This document shows positions 51,788 through 60,505 of a stretch of 64,000 bases of DNA, in pieces. Position numbers and translations under genes: made by a program. Under the pieces are notes generated by a model. That model was not told the origin of the DNA and did not search any database. It saw only the letters and a list, made by a program, of their open reading frames with translations. Positions within the stretch are counted from its first letter, which is position 1; the number at the start of each line of letters is the position of its first letter. The stretch spans positions 16,632 to 80,631 of the forward strand of contig CALXEH010000004.1 in the NCBI GenBank assembly GCA_944387285.1, in the 5' to 3' direction. The DNA is from an uncultured Oscillospiraceae bacterium (GTDB taxonomy: Bacteria; Bacillota; Clostridia; Oscillospirales; Oscillospiraceae).

Positions 51788-51801
51788 GCCGTAATTACGG
51801 A
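51788..51801. promoter_or_regulatory. Operator O2 (repressor/Cro)
   Basis: GCCGTAATTACGGA contains the perfect palindrome CCGTAATTACGG. Its centre is 31 bp from that of O1, about three helix turns, which allows cooperative binding. Confidence 0.7.
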
Positions 51802-51858
51802 ATATCGTGTTTTTGCACAATCTGTTTTCTGTCGTTCATTAAAAAGGAATTATGCATT

Positions 51859-52203
51859 ATGGACAAAGAATTGTTCATTGAAAACATAATACATTTCAGC
51901 ACTCTCAAACGTGAGTATCCTACAAAGGCGTGTGAAGCTGCAGGAGTGGGTAAGAGCTTTGTCTCGGACATTAGGAGAGGACAAGTACCATCAGTAGAGA
52001 AAGTTCAGATGCTGGCAGACTACCTCGGTGTTACAACGTCGCAGCTGCTGGGGGAAGAAACAAAAAAAGAGCCCGGCGGCGAGAATGCCGTCGAGCTCCC
52101 TGATCCTCTTGATGCGCAACTTATGGACCTGTTACGCCGGGCTGATCCTGAGACGAAGTCTGCGATGCTTGTTCTTCTACAGCAGCGGAAAAAAGACGAA
52201 TAA
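51859..52203 (+). CDS. CI-like repressor (XRE family)
   Basis: The 114-residue protein has an XRE helix-turn-helix (CEAAGVGKSFVSDIRRGQVP) and a short acidic C-terminus (LPDPLDAQLMDLLRRADPETK). No peptidase domain for self-cleavage is seen. It is transcribed divergently from the Cro-like gene, and together with it should set lysogeny through O1 and O2. Confidence 0.8.
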   Translation: MDKELFIENIIHFSTLKREYPTKACEAAGVGKSFVSDIRRGQVPSVEKVQMLADYLGVTTSQLLGEETKKEPGGENAVELPDPLDAQLMDLLRRADPETKSAMLVLLQQRKKDE

Positions 52204-52273
52204 ACTCACGTTTTTCATCGTCCGACAGTGTGGCAAACAGTGCAATGATTTGGTCATCCAGATCAGAGGGCAT
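52121..52273 (-). CDS. Possible 50-residue acidic antisense protein
   Basis: ATG at 52273 follows AAAGGAG by 9 bp and reads MPSDLDDQIIALFATLSDDE, ending at 52121 within the 3' end of the repressor gene on the other strand. An extended -10 (TGC-TATACT, 52334-52326 on the - strand) lies upstream. An acidic helical product is plausible, but so is chance. Confidence 0.4.
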   Translation of the reverse strand: MPSDLDDQIIALFATLSDDEKREFIRLFSAAVEEQASQTSSQDQPGVTGP

Positions 52274-52371
52274 TTCTTCCGGCTCCTTTCCGACCCGGTC
52301 CCGTGTCTTATTGGTACCAAAGTAAGTATAGCATAATATTACAGCCTTTGCATTATGTGGAGGTGTGGTAA

Positions 52372-53292
52372 ATGGAGAAGGCAAAAAATATTGTCCTCGT
52401 GGTCTGCGGTATTATGCTGTTCTTTGGCTCGCAGGCGGCAAACGCTTTTTGGCTGTATATTTTTGCTTGGCTGGCAGGCATCAGTATGTTAATTGCTGGT
52501 ATCGTTGGATTGGCGCAAATGGGGAAGAAAAAGCGTGAGGCCGAAGCCCTCCGTGAGCTTTTTGCCGCGAGTGAGCAAGCTGAGACTAAAAAACCGACCA
52601 AGCTCTCCGAGAACACAAATAAGCTCAAAACAGAGGCAGAGCTGACACACACCGAGCAACCAACAGAAGGAGTATATTTAAAGACGACAATTCCAAAGCG
52701 AATAGGCAATTGTATTCAGGCATATTTCTATCCTGATGTGCCGCTTCTCCTACTTGACAATGCTGATAGCATTTTAGACAAAATGGCGCACTTAGGCAAT
52801 ACAGAGTGCTGTGCTTCACAAGAGGACGCCCAAATTGTCCTCAGTTATGATGGAGAGATATTTGCCGAGCTCTTGGACCGTGAGGACATGGTGGAGGATT
52901 GGCTGCTGCGCGATGACCCATTTATTATCGGCTTGAGTTCGTTCGATGGCGACAATAATGCAACTGCATACATAGCATTCTTCAGAGACGAAGAGAAAAG
53001 GCTCGCCTCACGCGAAATGCGTGTATACAAATTGACGCATTATAAAGATGAGATAGGACAGATAGGTCTCATAGATGCGGAGCCAGGTGACAAACTTAAG
53101 CTGCGTGCAACTTATGACAGCGATTCATATGAGGACTGCGTAGAAGTATCAAATGGCTGCACAATCGGACGGTTACCCAAAAGCGCTGCAAACAGGTATC
53201 TAGCCATTGGGGCCGGCGGTGCATTCATTGATCATCTTGAATACGATGAACGTCAGGGCCTTGATGTGCCTTTCGTAAGAATATATTGGTGA
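52372..53292 (+). CDS. Uncharacterised membrane protein in the lysogeny module
   Basis: The 306-residue protein has two N-terminal membrane helices (about 6-26 and 28-48), a polar linker, then two soluble beta-rich regions. The last 65 residues (LKLRATYDSDSYEDCVEVSN and IGRLPKSAANRYL) resemble a HIRAN-like fold, though this is tentative. The start follows GGAGGTG. It lies between the repressor and integrase, where conversion or superinfection-exclusion genes are often found. No known family recognised. Confidence 0.75.
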   Translation: MEKAKNIVLVVCGIMLFFGSQAANAFWLYIFAWLAGISMLIAGIVGLAQMGKKKREAEALRELFAASEQAETKKPTKLSENTNKLKTEAELTHTEQPTEGVYLKTTIPKRIGNCIQAYFYPDVPLLLLDNADSILDKMAHLGNTECCASQEDAQIVLSYDGEIFAELLDREDMVEDWLLRDDPFIIGLSSFDGDNNATAYIAFFRDEEKRLASREMRVYKLTHYKDEIGQIGLIDAEPGDKLKLRATYDSDSYEDCVEVSNGCTIGRLPKSAANRYLAIGAGGAFIDHLEYDERQGLDVPFVRIYW

Positions 53293-53364
53293 CCATCTTT
53301 ACGTGTCCAATTTGGACACCTGAGCCGCTCTGAAGAAGGGCGGCTTACATTTAGGCGGTGTGCT

Positions 53365-54510
53365 GTGGGATACTTGAAGAAAAAAGTCAAAGACGAGCGC
53401 GGGGTATGGATTCCCGTGTACGCTAAGACACCGGAGGAGCTTGAGGCAAAGGTCGCTGCCAGGCTTGCACAAATAGAAGCTGCTAAGGCCCTCGCGGCCA
53501 ATCCGTATGTCTATCAGGTCGCCGCCGACTGGTACGCCACGACCACACAACGGAGCTTCAAGCGCCGGGAAGATTACCGCAACGCCATCAACAGGCACAT
53601 CTGCCCCGTGATAGGGCAGATGCACATATCCGAGGTCACCACCGCGGACGTCGCCTCTGTAATGGCCGCAGCCGACGGGTACAGCCGCAGCCTGCAGGAC
53701 AAGATCGCCAGCACGCTCCGACAGGTGTTCGCGTATGCCGAGGAAGAGGGATACATATCAAGCAGCCCGTGCGGCAAGCTAAAAGCTGGCGGGAAAAAAC
53801 CCGCTGAGAAAAGCGCGCTGACGCCCGCAGAGCAGGCCACGCTGCTGCGCGTGGTCTCCGGACAGCAGATCGAAGGCTTTGTCCGGCTCGGGCTGTTCGC
53901 CGGGTTGCGCAGGGAGGAGATCCTCGGACTCATGTGGGACTGCGTCGTACTGGATGGGCCTGCGCCTCACGTCAAAGTGCGTCGAGCGCTGAGATGGGAA
54001 CACAACCGCCCTATCGTCTCAGACGCGCTAAAAAGCTACGCAGCCCGCAGGGATGTCCCAATACCCCCACAGCTCTCAAATTGGCTGAGAGAGCGACAGG
54101 CGGCCTCAGGCTATGTGATTTGCACCGAGGCCGGCCAGCCGTGGTCAGAGGCCAGTTTTAAGAGCGCCTGGGGATACATCAAGCGCCGCCAGACTGGCAT
54201 AGCGTCGCGTCAGCGCCTGGATCCAAAGACCGGCAAGCTGTGTAAGATCCAGGTCGAGAAAAAGCTCGGCGACAAGGTCCCGAACTCCGCGGTGACAATC
54301 GAGATCGACTTCCTGGTCACACCACACATTCTGCGGCACACATATGCTACCAGTCTGCTCATGGCCGGCACGAACATCAAGGTCGTCCAGCACCTGCTGG
54401 GACACGAAAAAGTGGACACGACGCTCAATATATATACCCACCTCATGGAGCGCAGCGCCGAGGCAAATATCGGCGCCGTATGTGCTGCCTTTGGAGAGCA
54501 CAGGGAATAA
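53365..54510 (+). CDS. Tyrosine recombinase integrase
   Basis: The 381-residue protein has an Arm-type N-terminus, a SAM-like core-binding domain, and a catalytic domain with Arg about 182 (GLRREEILGL), the H-x-L-R-H pair in HILRHTYATSLL and Tyr about 357 in TLNIYTHL. It sits about 70 bp from the right att core and uses tRNA-Val as its target. GTG start. Confidence 0.93.
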   Translation: MGYLKKKVKDERGVWIPVYAKTPEELEAKVAARLAQIEAAKALAANPYVYQVAADWYATTTQRSFKRREDYRNAINRHICPVIGQMHISEVTTADVASVMAAADGYSRSLQDKIASTLRQVFAYAEEEGYISSSPCGKLKAGGKKPAEKSALTPAEQATLLRVVSGQQIEGFVRLGLFAGLRREEILGLMWDCVVLDGPAPHVKVRRALRWEHNRPIVSDALKSYAARRDVPIPPQLSNWLRERQAASGYVICTEAGQPWSEASFKSAWGYIKRRQTGIASRQRLDPKTGKLCKIQVEKKLGDKVPNSAVTIEIDFLVTPHILRHTYATSLLMAGTNIKVVQHLLGHEKVDTTLNIYTHLMERSAEANIGAVCAAFGEHRE

Positions 54511-54511
54511 T

Positions 54512-54521
54512 ACTGGGGATA
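54512..54521. repeat. Candidate integrase arm repeat (right)
   Basis: ACTGGGGATA, just after the integrase stop and 60 bp from the att core, repeats the sequence at 20612-20621. The two would flank attP in the excised phage. Role inferred. Confidence 0.35.
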
Positions 54522-54580
54522 TTTTAGTTGATGACACCCTATAAATGTTGATATTCCAGCGTTTTTAATATTATAGTCAT

Positions 54581-54628
54581 TGCTTCACACGCAGGAGGTC
54601 ACTGGTTCGAGTCCAGCAGTCTCCACCA
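54581..54628 (+). repeat. Right prophage att core (48 bp)
   Basis: Identical copy of 20420-20467, the displaced original 3' end of the tRNA-Val gene. Confidence 0.95.
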
Positions 54629-54634
54629 CATCTA

Positions 54635-54669
54635 CCACCGCGGAACATGCGTTCCGCGGTGGTTTTTTG
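54635..54669 (+). terminator. Original host terminator of the tRNA operon, now stranded
   Basis: CCACCGCGGAAC and its exact complement around ATGC, followed by six T, lie directly after the displaced tRNA end. Before integration this would have ended the tRNA operon. Confidence 0.88.
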
Positions 54670-54989
54670 CTGTCTTTACCGGTTTTTTCGACTGGTGCGC
54701 ATTTTGCGCTGTGAATAACAAATTTTGCGCGTTTATGCCATATTACATATAATTCCTATATACTGATGTTTACGCGCTGAAACGTTATCACATGTAAATA
54801 AGTTGTATTCCATTTTAAGCATCCGGCTTATCGAATGTGAATAATTTGTTTGCTATAAATCCATATATTTTGCTAAATCTGCACATTCTACCTTGATTCT
54901 CGCGGAAATGTGTGCTATATCATTAGCATAGAGATATTGGCTGTAAATACATATAATAACAATTATGTCGAATCATGTCTGGTATCGGC
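54670..54989. other. AT-rich intergenic stretch before the SLH protein
   Basis: About 320 bases of AT-rich sequence with no convincing gene. A TATAAT at 54952-54957 may be a -10 for the following gene; no -35 match is clear. One ORF runs through the following leader but has no ribosome binding site or recognisable product. Confidence 0.4.
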
Positions 54990-54998
54990 GAGTGAGCC

Positions 54999-55140
54999 TG
55001 TGCCCGGCTGCGGCGGAAATGACTGGTTGAAAAGGGCAGCTCTTGCGGGCCGATGCGCCGCGCGCGGAGGCCTCAAAGAAGGACGGCCCGGTCTGTGCGG
55101 GACTGTGCGGAAAAAGCTGAGCTGCAAGCCGGGGAACGAA
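54999..55140 (+). ncRNA. Structured 5' leader of the SLH-protein gene
   Basis: Three nested helices can form. CCCGGCT (55003-55009) pairs with AGCCGGG (55127-55133). GCAGCTC (55036-55042) pairs with GAGCTGC (55119-55125). CGGGCCG (55046-55052) pairs with CGGCCCG (55084-55090). It ends about 15 bp before the ribosome binding site of the SLH gene. It matches no riboswitch class that I can recall (c-di-GMP-I and -II, c-di-AMP, ZTP, glycine and cobalamin were considered). Confidence 0.45.
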
Positions 55141-55166
55141 TGATTTAGATTCACGGGAGGAAGGAA

Positions 55167-58100
55167 ATGAAGAGAACAAGCAAGAAGCTATGGGGAGTAT
55201 TGTTGGCGCTGGCAATGCTTGTGAGCGTGTTGACCGTGACCGCCCTTGCGTCGGCGGACGGGCCGCAAACCTGGTATACGTCGAGCGCTGGCGTCGAAGA
55301 TGGAACAACACCAGACGCTCCGACAACACTTGAAGATGCTGTCGATAAGGCGGAGGCCGGCGACACGATAATTGTCCTTGACGATATCACGGTCGGAAGC
55401 TCGATAACTCTGGAAAGAAGCATCACAATAAGGGGTAAGGTCGGCGGTGAAACGAGACCTACGCTTGAAACTAGCAGAAAGCAAATGTTCATTTTGACGT
55501 CAAATACGAATGTGACGTTTGAAGACCTCATATTTGACGGCAGCGGTGAGGACTATACCGGGAACTTATCCGGCATTTATGGCGGCGCGATATCCGCAGA
55601 CGGAAAAACTGCCTCAAATCAATGCAAGAATATAACTTTGACTATTGACAACTGCGAATTCAAGAGCTTTGAAGCGTATTCTGGCGGCGCAATTTGCTTT
55701 CATCGTGTAAAATCTGGTAAAATATATGTCATCAACGGCTCTTGTTTCACTAACAATAAAGCGGAGGTCAGCGGCGGAGCAATTGGAATAATTGATTGCA
55801 TCTCTGTTGACTTGGACGTCATAAATTCCAAATTTCAAAACAATACAGCATCAACTGTCGGCGGTGCAATCGGTTCAAATGGTTCAAGCAGCGAAAGTGG
55901 CGAAGTTGTTAGTTTTAATATAAATAACTGCGAATTCAAATCAAATAAAATAGAATCTAATTTAACTGATGATGCAAGCATCTTTGGCGGCGGTGCATTT
56001 GGAATAAAAGAGACCGTCGGCAAAGTAATAAATATTGATATTTGTGATACCACTTTTGCTGAAAACTCTACAAATAGAAACAACGCCAGCGGAAAAAACG
56101 CCCGCGGCGGCGCGATTCACATATTGACTGGAGAATACACACTTGACTTGAAGGGCTGTACGTTCGAAAAGAACACTTCTACCGGGCATGGCGGCGCAAT
56201 TAATCTGGATGTTGATAGAACCAAGGAAGCGAGTGTGAAAGTACTCAACACCAGGTTCGAAGAAAACTATTCATCTACGCGGGGCGGTGCAATGCATATT
56301 GCAGGCGGCGGAGTAAAAACAAATATAAGCAAAGTATTGTTTGAAAGCAATAAGGCTGATGGAGAGCTTGGAAATGCAATAGTATATTTTTATTCTAGAA
56401 ATGCTAAAACGACCAGCGTAATGTATCCTACGAACGGTGCGGCTTTCAAAAACAACGGCGGCACTCTGGAAACCGGAGGCACCATATATTTACAAAGCTC
56501 TGCTGGTTCTGATGATCTAGTCTGTTTTGCAGATTATATGATTGATGGCACAAGACTCTATTGGAAATCAGAAAATGAAGACGATACTGACTTAGAACAG
56601 GTGGATAGAGAAATATATGCGGATTTTAAACTAGGACAATATGGAGGAAGTTTGTATCTTGATGAAGATACTAAAGACCCTTCATATTCGTACGACGAGT
56701 ATTCAAATGTCTTTATAAATAATACAGCTGGACAGTATGGTGGTGCGATTTTCAACTACGGTTCCCTGACCATAGGCGAACCGGGAGAGGATATCACTGT
56801 CAACAAGGTGTGGGACGATGAGCAGGAGCAGGAGCACGATGATGTCACCGTGAATCTCGTGCGCAAAAGCGACGGCGTCGAGCTCGACAGCCTGACGCTC
56901 GGGACGGAAAACGATTGGAGCGGCACCTTCTACGGTTTCCCCGAGAACGTCGGATATGCCGTGACCGAAGATCCCGTTGAAGGCTACACGCCCCAGATAA
57001 CGCAAGACGGCAACACCGTTACGGTCACCAACTCGTCCAACAGCCCAATAATAGTAAGGCCCGCGGATATAACCATCTACATGGGCGGCAAAGAGGGCTA
57101 TGGCGGCACTGTGGACAGCAGCGGCACAATAACAGGCAGCAGCAGCCTGCCCACGCCGGGCTTTGTCTTTGAAGGCCTGCCCGACGGAGTTGACCCGACT
57201 GATATCAGCTTCACCGGCGCCGAGGGAAGAACATGGACGGTCGAGCTCTACCCCGGCCTTGAGGAGAACGCTGTCCATAAGCTCTATATCATCGTTCCAG
57301 CTGCCGAGCAGGAGCCAGTCAGAGTACAGTTTAAAGATGTCGAGGGCAATATTACCACGAGCGACAACTTTGACGTTGGAGAACATGTCAACCAGACGCT
57401 CAAGATGAGCCTCTATAAGGGCAGTGCGGGTACTGTAACAGCACAAATAGACGGCAAGAGCTACAGAATCCAAACGGATGAGGCCAAGCTCACAGTCAGG
57501 GGCACAAGCCCATCTGCCGAATACGCCTCCGTTAATGACAGCTTCGTTTACAGCGAACCCGGGCTGGAAGCTCCGGAAGGCACCGTTTACTACATAAATA
57601 ACAGCGAGGTAAAGGTAACAGATACCGACCGCGTCTCCCTGCTGTTTGACGATATAATCGAGGAAGAAGGCTCAACAGAGCGCAAAGACGCGCTCATCAG
57701 CCGCGCAGAAGATGTACTTGGCAAGACAGATACATTCTCCCAGCGGCACTATGAGTTCAAGTACCTCGACCTGGTCGACCAGAACAATGGAAACGCCTGG
57801 GTCGCGGCAAGTGAAAAAGTTACAGTTTATTGGCCCTTACCTGCCGGCACCAATCGATATACTGACTTCACACTCTTGCATTTTGAGGGCCTCCACCGCG
57901 AAATGTCCAGTGAAAGCGTAATCTCAGATATAGCTACCTGCACAGTGGACTATGATTACGAAATCACCGTCTCCAATACGCACGTCATATTCACGATAGA
58001 CAGGGCCGCGTTCTCACCCTTCGCGCTGGTTTGGGAGACTGCGGACTACCCCGTCACCCCGCCCGTAACGCCGTCTGAGCCGGATTATAAGCCGGAGGGG

Positions 58101-58775
58101 CTGAACACCGAGGACCACTTTGCCTACATCATCGGCTACGAGGACGGCACGGTGAGGCCGAACGGCTCCATCACCCGCGCCGAGGTCGCGACGATATTCT
58201 TCCGCCTGCTCACCGACGAGACGCGCGAGGAATACTGGTGCGAGCAGAGCGGCTACAGCGACGTAAAAGACGGCGACTGGTTCAACAACGCCGTGTCCAC
58301 GCTGAGCAGGATGGGCATCCTGGGCGGCTACGCGGACGGGACGTTCAGGCCGAACGCCAGCATCACCCGCGCGGAGTTTGCGAAGATAGCGGTCAGCTTC
58401 TTCAAGTACAAGGACATCGCAGCGGAGAACATCTTCGCGGACGTCGCTCCCGGCAGTTGGTATGAGAGCTTCATCTCCGCCGCGGCGGAGATAGGGCTCA
58501 TCGAGGGCTACGAGGACGGCACGTTCCGCCCGAACTCCTCCATCACGCGCGCCGAGGCCTGCACGATAATAAACCGCACGCTGAACCGCGCGCCGGAGAA
58601 GGATCATCTCCTGCCCGAGGCGGAGATGAACGTCTGGCCGGACAACCCCTACACCGCCTGGTTCTACGCCGACATTCAGGAGGCCACGAACAGCCACGAG
58701 TACAAGCGGCTGGGCGACATCGAGCAGTGGCTAGAAAAGCTGCCCGAGCGCGACTGGGCCGAGCTCGAAAAGTAA
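55167..58775 (+). CDS. Beta-helix/Cna-B/SLH cell-surface protein
   Basis: The 1202-residue secreted protein starts behind GGGAGG and has a signal peptide (about 1-30). A right-handed beta-helix region with repeated GGAI motifs runs to about residue 530, then a Cna-B-type domain (VNKVWDDEQEQEHDDVTVNL, about 537-625) and further beta-rich regions. Three SLH domains follow from about residue 978 (FAYIIGYEDGTVRPNGSITR and similar) that anchor it to the cell wall polymer. It is probably an adhesin or matrix protein. The beta-helix part is AT-rich and the SLH part GC-rich. Confidence 0.9.
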   Translation: MKRTSKKLWGVLLALAMLVSVLTVTALASADGPQTWYTSSAGVEDGTTPDAPTTLEDAVDKAEAGDTIIVLDDITVGSSITLERSITIRGKVGGETRPTLETSRKQMFILTSNTNVTFEDLIFDGSGEDYTGNLSGIYGGAISADGKTASNQCKNITLTIDNCEFKSFEAYSGGAICFHRVKSGKIYVINGSCFTNNKAEVSGGAIGIIDCISVDLDVINSKFQNNTASTVGGAIGSNGSSSESGEVVSFNINNCEFKSNKIESNLTDDASIFGGGAFGIKETVGKVINIDICDTTFAENSTNRNNASGKNARGGAIHILTGEYTLDLKGCTFEKNTSTGHGGAINLDVDRTKEASVKVLNTRFEENYSSTRGGAMHIAGGGVKTNISKVLFESNKADGELGNAIVYFYSRNAKTTSVMYPTNGAAFKNNGGTLETGGTIYLQSSAGSDDLVCFADYMIDGTRLYWKSENEDDTDLEQVDREIYADFKLGQYGGSLYLDEDTKDPSYSYDEYSNVFINNTAGQYGGAIFNYGSLTIGEPGEDITVNKVWDDEQEQEHDDVTVNLVRKSDGVELDSLTLGTENDWSGTFYGFPENVGYAVTEDPVEGYTPQITQDGNTVTVTNSSNSPIIVRPADITIYMGGKEGYGGTVDSSGTITGSSSLPTPGFVFEGLPDGVDPTDISFTGAEGRTWTVELYPGLEENAVHKLYIIVPAAEQEPVRVQFKDVEGNITTSDNFDVGEHVNQTLKMSLYKGSAGTVTAQIDGKSYRIQTDEAKLTVRGTSPSAEYASVNDSFVYSEPGLEAPEGTVYYINNSEVKVTDTDRVSLLFDDIIEEEGSTERKDALISRAEDVLGKTDTFSQRHYEFKYLDLVDQNNGNAWVAASEKVTVYWPLPAGTNRYTDFTLLHFEGLHREMSSESVISDIATCTVDYDYEITVSNTHVIFTIDRAAFSPFALVWETADYPVTPPVTPSEPDYKPEGLNTEDHFAYIIGYEDGTVRPNGSITRAEVATIFFRLLTDETREEYWCEQSGYSDVKDGDWFNNAVSTLSRMGILGGYADGTFRPNASITRAEFAKIAVSFFKYKDIAAENIFADVAPGSWYESFISAAAEIGLIEGYEDGTFRPNSSITRAEACTIINRTLNRAPEKDHLLPEAEMNVWPDNPYTAWFYADIQEATNSHEYKRLGDIEQWLEKLPERDWAELEK

Positions 58776-58784
58776 ACGCATCCC

Positions 58785-58813
58785 AAGCGCCGCCCGGCAC
58801 ATGGGCGGCGCTT
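58785..58813 (+). terminator. Terminator after the SLH-protein gene
   Basis: AAGCGCCGCCC and its complement GGGCGGCGCTT flank GGCACAT, followed by a T-rich stretch. Confidence 0.82.
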
Positions 58814-58862
58814 TACTTTTGCCTTTTGCGCGTTTATACTGTCCCAAAAGGAGCTGTTGCGC

Positions 58863-59522
58863 TTGAAACGTATTCTCATAGTTGACGACGATGTTCACAT
58901 CGGGAACATGCTCGAGGAGGCGCTCACCGGCGAGGGCTACGCCGTCTCGCGGGCTTACTCCGGCACCGAGGCAGTCATGGCTGTGTCGTTATGTAAACCA
59001 GACCTCGTGCTGCTCGATCTCATGCTGCCGGGGCTCTCCGGCGAGGAGGTGCTGCCCAGGCTGCGCGGGCTGCCGGTCATCGTCATGAGTGCGAAGGCCT
59101 CTGTGGACAGCAAGGTCGAGCTGCTGCTCGGCGGCGCGGCGGACTATGTGACGAAGCCTTTCAGCCTGCGCGAGCTTTCGGCACGCATAGTGGCGGCGCT
59201 CCGCTCCCCCGCCGCTGAGCCTGAGGCGCTCTGCGCCGGTGACATACGACTCGACCTGGGCGGCCGGACGGTCTCGGTGGACGGCGCCGAGGTCAGGCTC
59301 ACGCGCACGGAGTTTGCCATCCTGAAGCTGCTCATGCTGAACCCCGGCCAGGTCGTGACCCGCACGCTCATACTCGAGCGCATCGCCGGGGACACGCCCG
59401 ACTGCACCGAGTCCTCGCTCAAGATACACATCAGCCATCTGCGCCGCAAGCTGCGCGAGGCCGGCGCGGGCGACTGCATCGAGGCCGTCTGGGGCATCGG
59501 CTTCCGCTTGACGAAATCTTAA
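58863..59522 (+). CDS. OmpR-family response regulator
   Basis: The 219-residue protein has a receiver domain (DDDVHIGN, phosphorylated Asp in LVLLDLMLPG, Lys in VTKPFSLREL) and a winged-helix DNA-binding domain (SLKIHISHLRRKL). TTG at 58863 is 9 bp after AAGGAG; TTG at 58857 is too close. It likely controls the ABC transporter behind it and is paired with the kinase at 61457. Confidence 0.87.
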   Translation: MKRILIVDDDVHIGNMLEEALTGEGYAVSRAYSGTEAVMAVSLCKPDLVLLDLMLPGLSGEEVLPRLRGLPVIVMSAKASVDSKVELLLGGAADYVTKPFSLRELSARIVAALRSPAAEPEALCAGDIRLDLGGRTVSVDGAEVRLTRTEFAILKLLMLNPGQVVTRTLILERIAGDTPDCTESSLKIHISHLRRKLREAGAGDCIEAVWGIGFRLTKS

Positions 59523-59530
59523 CCCTTTCG

Positions 59531-59547
59531 TTTACCGCTTTCTTTAC
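59531..59547 (+). promoter_or_regulatory. Possible response-regulator site
   Basis: Direct repeat TTTAC at 59531 and 59543 (12-bp period), between the regulator and ABC genes. Suggestive of tandem binding by an OmpR-type protein; weak evidence. Confidence 0.25.
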
Positions 59548-59587
59548 AGGCGTATGCTATCCTCGGCGGCGTAAAGGAGGCATGGCT

Positions 59588-60505
59588 ATGGACTATGTAC
59601 TTGAAACAAAGGACCTGGTGAAGCGCTACGGGCACGCGAAGGCCCTCGACGGGCTCACGATGCGAGTGCCGAAGGGCGCGATCTACGGCTTCGTGGGGCG
59701 CAACGGCGCGGGAAAGACGACGCTCATCCGGCTCGTCTGCGGCCTGCAGCTGCCGACTTCAGGCAGCTATTCTATCTACGGGCGCGGCTTCACGAGCCGC
59801 GATATCTCCCGCTCGCGCCGCAGGATGGGCGCGGTGGTCGAGACGCCCAGCATCTACCTCGACATGAGCGCCCGGGAAAACCTCAGGCAGCAGTACCGCG
59901 TGCTCGGCCTGCCGAGCTATGAGGGCGTGGACGAGCTGCTCGAGCTGGTGGGCCTGGCCGACACGGGCAAAAAGAAGGCGCGGAATTTCTCGCTCGGCAT
60001 GAAGCAGAGGCTCGGCATTGCCATAGCGCTCTGCGGCGGGCCGGACTTCCTCATCCTGGACGAGCCGGTGAACGGCCTTGACCCCGAGGGCATCATCGAG
60101 GTGCGCGAGCTGATACTGCGGCTCAACCGCGAGAGGCAGATAACGGTGCTCATCTCCAGCCACATCCTCGACGAGCTGGCGAAACTCGCCACGCATTACG
60201 GCTTCATCGACGGCGGGCGAATGGTGCGCGAGATGAGCGCGGAGGAGCTGGAGGCCGCCTGCCGCAAGTGCATGAGGCTCGAGGTCACGGACACCCGCGC
60301 CCTCGCGCGGGCTCTCGACGCCATGGGCGCGGAGTACCGCATCCTCTCCGAGGACACAGCCGACGTCTACGAGCGGCTGAACGTCTCAAAACTCGCCGCG
60401 GCGCTCCAAAAAGAGGGCTGCGAGCTTATCTCCGTCAGGGAGCGCGACGAGAGCCTCGAAAGCTTCTATCTCTCCGTGGTGGGAGGAGGTGAGCACCATG
60501 TCTGA
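59588..60505 (+). CDS. ABC transporter ATP-binding protein (BcrA-like)
   Basis: The 305-residue protein has Walker A GRNGAGKTT, a degenerate signature FSLGMKQRLG in place of LSGGQ, and Walker B FLILDEPVNG. It has the C-terminal extension common in bacitracin- and lantibiotic-type exporters. Start 59588 is 7 bp after GGAGG. It overlaps the permease start by 8 bp. Confidence 0.9.
   Translation: MDYVLETKDLVKRYGHAKALDGLTMRVPKGAIYGFVGRNGAGKTTLIRLVCGLQLPTSGSYSIYGRGFTSRDISRSRRRMGAVVETPSIYLDMSARENLRQQYRVLGLPSYEGVDELLELVGLADTGKKKARNFSLGMKQRLGIAIALCGGPDFLILDEPVNGLDPEGIIEVRELILRLNRERQITVLISSHILDELAKLATHYGFIDGGRMVREMSAEELEAACRKCMRLEVTDTRALARALDAMGAEYRILSEDTADVYERLNVSKLAAALQKEGCELISVRERDESLESFYLSVVGGGEHHV

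Larger units (their letters stand above)
20420..54628. mobile_element. HK97-like siphoprophage, about 34.2 kb, integrated in tRNA-Val
   Basis: The element is bounded by exact 48-bp repeats of the tRNA-Val 3' end, with the integrase gene next to the right copy. Inside are all expected modules: integration and lysogeny, replication, partition, methylation, packaging, head, tail, fibres, and lysis. The late and early genes are on the - strand, and the lysogeny genes on the + strand. No core gene shows a stop or frameshift apart from the normal tail-chaperone slip. It may be inducible. Confidence 0.95.

Noticed and set aside
54999..55140. c-di-GMP or c-di-AMP riboswitch upstream of the surface protein
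   Set aside because: The conserved cores of both classes are not found; only general structure is supported.
54910..55143. 77-codon ORF before the SLH gene
   Set aside because: No ribosome site; it runs through the paired leader RNA and has no plausible product.
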